21,781 nt of DNA from positions 1-21,781 of the forward strand of contig CAYSCH010000133.1 in the NCBI GenBank assembly GCA_964429355.1. Reading direction: 5' to 3'. The notes under the pieces are model-generated. The model was not told where the DNA came from and did not search any database. It worked only from the letters and a program-made list of their open reading frames with translations. Position 1 is the stretch's first letter. Every line of letters starts with the position of its first letter. The translations under genes were made by a program, and so were the position numbers. The DNA is from JAAYAY01 sp964429355 (GTDB taxonomy: Bacteria > Planctomycetota > Planctomycetia > Pirellulales > Thermoguttaceae). Of the stretch, positions 20,663-21,781 are shown piece after piece.

Positions 20663-21781
20663 ATGCCACGCTTTGCCCCCCAACTTCTCGCCGCCTTGGT
20701 CGCCTTTGCTGCCCCGTCCGTTGTATCCGCCGGGAAAACGCTGGACTTGGCCTCACCCAACGGCCAGCTTGTCGCCAGTGTCGTGCTCGATGACCAGGGA
20801 CAGCCGACCTACCGCGTTACGTCGGGAGGGACGACCGTCCTGGCGGACAGCCGCCTTGGATTCGCCGTGAAAGACGCCCAGCCGCTGAGCAGAGGTTTTC
20901 GACTGGTCGACGCGCGCGAAAGCAGCCACGATGAGACCTGGCAACCCGTCTGCGGCGAGCGGAGCCACATCCGCGACCACTACAACCAGCTCGAAATCGA
21001 CCTGGCCGACTCGCACGGGCCGCCCCGCCGCCTGACGCTTCGATTTCGTGCCTACGACGAAGGCATCGCTTTCTGCTACTGTTTTCCCGGGCAAGCCGGC
21101 GTCGATGAGTTCATAGTCACGGACGAACTCACTCAGTTCGTCTTTCCCGAAGACTATGGCTGTTGGCCCGTCTACTCGGCCCAGGGCGTCTACAGCCATG
21201 CCCCGCTCAGCCAGGTGAAGCCCAACTGCGAGCGGCCGTTGGTCGTCGGGCGGGCCGGCGATCGCTATGTGGCGGTCGGCGAGGCCCGACTCGTCGACTT
21301 TGCCCGCATGCGGCTCCAGCCCGATCCGTCTGCGACAGGCGCCCTCAAGTCGCATCTGGCGGGAGAGGTCGTTTGCAGGACTCCCATGACCACCCCCTGG
21401 CGGTTCGTGATGGTGACCGATTCGCCCGGCAGGCTGCTAGAACAGAACTACCTGCTGCTGAATCTCAACGACCCCTGCGCGATCGCCGACACTTCCTGGA
21501 TCAAGCCGGGCAAGGTGATTCGCGAGGTGACGCTCACGACCGAGGGGGGGAAGGCGTGTGTCGACTTCGCCGAGCGCAACGGGCTGCAGTACGTCGAATT
21601 TGACGCCGGCTGGTACGGTCACGAGTACGACGACGCCTCGGATGCAACCGCGGTCAACGTGGATCCCAAACGCTCTCCCGGCCCGCTCGATTTGCACGAC
21701 GTCATTCGCTATGCCAAGGAGCGGGGCATCGGGATCATCCTTTACGTGAACCGCCGGGCCCTCGAGAAGCAACTCGATGAG
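20663..21781 (+). CDS. Glycoside hydrolase family 97 protein, 3' end missing
   Basis: 373 residues are visible, open to the last base; full GH97 enzymes have about 620-720. ATG 20663 begins a signal peptide cleaved after Ala23 (VVSA/G). Residues about 24-275 match the GH97 N-terminal beta-supersandwich: SPNGQLVASVVLD, SSHDETWQPVCGERSHIRDHY (88-107), YDEGIAFCYCFP and FVFPEDYGCWPVYS. The catalytic barrel begins at about 276 with DTSWIKPGKV, DFAERNGLQYVEFDAGWYG and YAKERGIGIILYV. GH97 enzymes are Ca2+-dependent exo-alpha-glucosidases (inverting) or alpha-galactosidases (retaining); the residues separating the two lie mostly beyond the window, so specificity cannot be called. Probably periplasmic, acting on alpha-linked oligosaccharides. 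Confidence 0.93.
   Translation, partial: MPRFAPQLLAALVAFAAPSVVSAGKTLDLASPNGQLVASVVLDDQGQPTYRVTSGGTTVLADSRLGFAVKDAQPLSRGFRLVDARESSHDETWQPVCGERSHIRDHYNQLEIDLADSHGPPRRLTLRFRAYDEGIAFCYCFPGQAGVDEFIVTDELTQFVFPEDYGCWPVYSAQGVYSHAPLSQVKPNCERPLVVGRAGDRYVAVGEARLVDFARMRLQPDPSATGALKSHLAGEVVCRTPMTTPWRFVMVTDSPGRLLEQNYLLLNLNDPCAIADTSWIKPGKVIREVTLTTEGGKACVDFAERNGLQYVEFDAGWYGHEYDDASDATAVNVDPKRSPGPLDLHDVIRYAKERGIGIILYVNRRALEKQLDE

Noticed and set aside
1..21781. CRISPR array, insertion sequence or prophage
   Set aside because: No regularly spaced direct repeats, no transposase, integrase or phage protein; the dispersed repeats carry no gene.

Overview
This 21.8-kb, GC-rich window is a piece of a bacterial chromosome, most likely from the phylum Planctomycetota. 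The evidence is a secreted SHD1-domain protein (14277-15554), a small lipoprotein with one carboxypeptidase-regulatory-like fold (18056-18574), several secreted beta-helix and carbohydrate-active proteins, and small conserved proteins of planctomycete type. A run of 10 N at 12117-12126 shows that this is a draft scaffold, probably a metagenome-assembled genome. There are no rRNA or tRNA genes, no CRISPR array, no recognisable transposase and no phage genes.

Layout: 1-1084 is the 3' part of a PAS sensor histidine kinase. 1350-5595 is a minus-strand run holding, in transcription order, riboflavin synthase (ribE), rRNA dimethylase (rsmA/ksgA, overlapping ribE by one base), a 79-residue conserved protein and a secreted beta-helix protein. 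An SGNH hydrolase (about 5788-6552) faces a DmeF-like metal efflux transporter (7002-7949, minus). Then come a two-gene toxin-antitoxin operon (8117-8622) and rtcB (8630-10093, minus). A secreted FMN-binding-like/helical-repeat protein (10500-11717) converges on a second secreted beta-helix protein (11847-13754, minus), which contains the N gap. The SHD1 protein is followed by a terminator and then prfB (15776-16874). prfB needs the classical +1 programmed frameshift and is followed by two small conserved genes, the second with a Coa1-like domain. The right end has the lipoprotein, an S41 peptidase of tricorn type, and the 5' two-thirds or so of a GH97 glycosidase that runs off the window.

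The genes fall into a housekeeping set (ribE, rsmA, prfB, rtcB) and a secreted polysaccharide-related set (two beta-helix proteins, SGNH hydrolase, GH97), the latter typical of a planctomycete that degrades complex glycans. A stress or accessory set adds the metal efflux pump, the toxin-antitoxin pair and the sensor kinase. The least expected content lies between genes. A dispersed repeat with a palindromic half occurs in four intergenic places (about 6656, 10177, 15542 in inverse orientation, and 18731). A possible multi-stem RNA element lies at 3906-3985, a perfect inverted repeat lies inside a toxin-antitoxin promoter, and there is a cluster of hairpins between the SHD1 gene and prfB.
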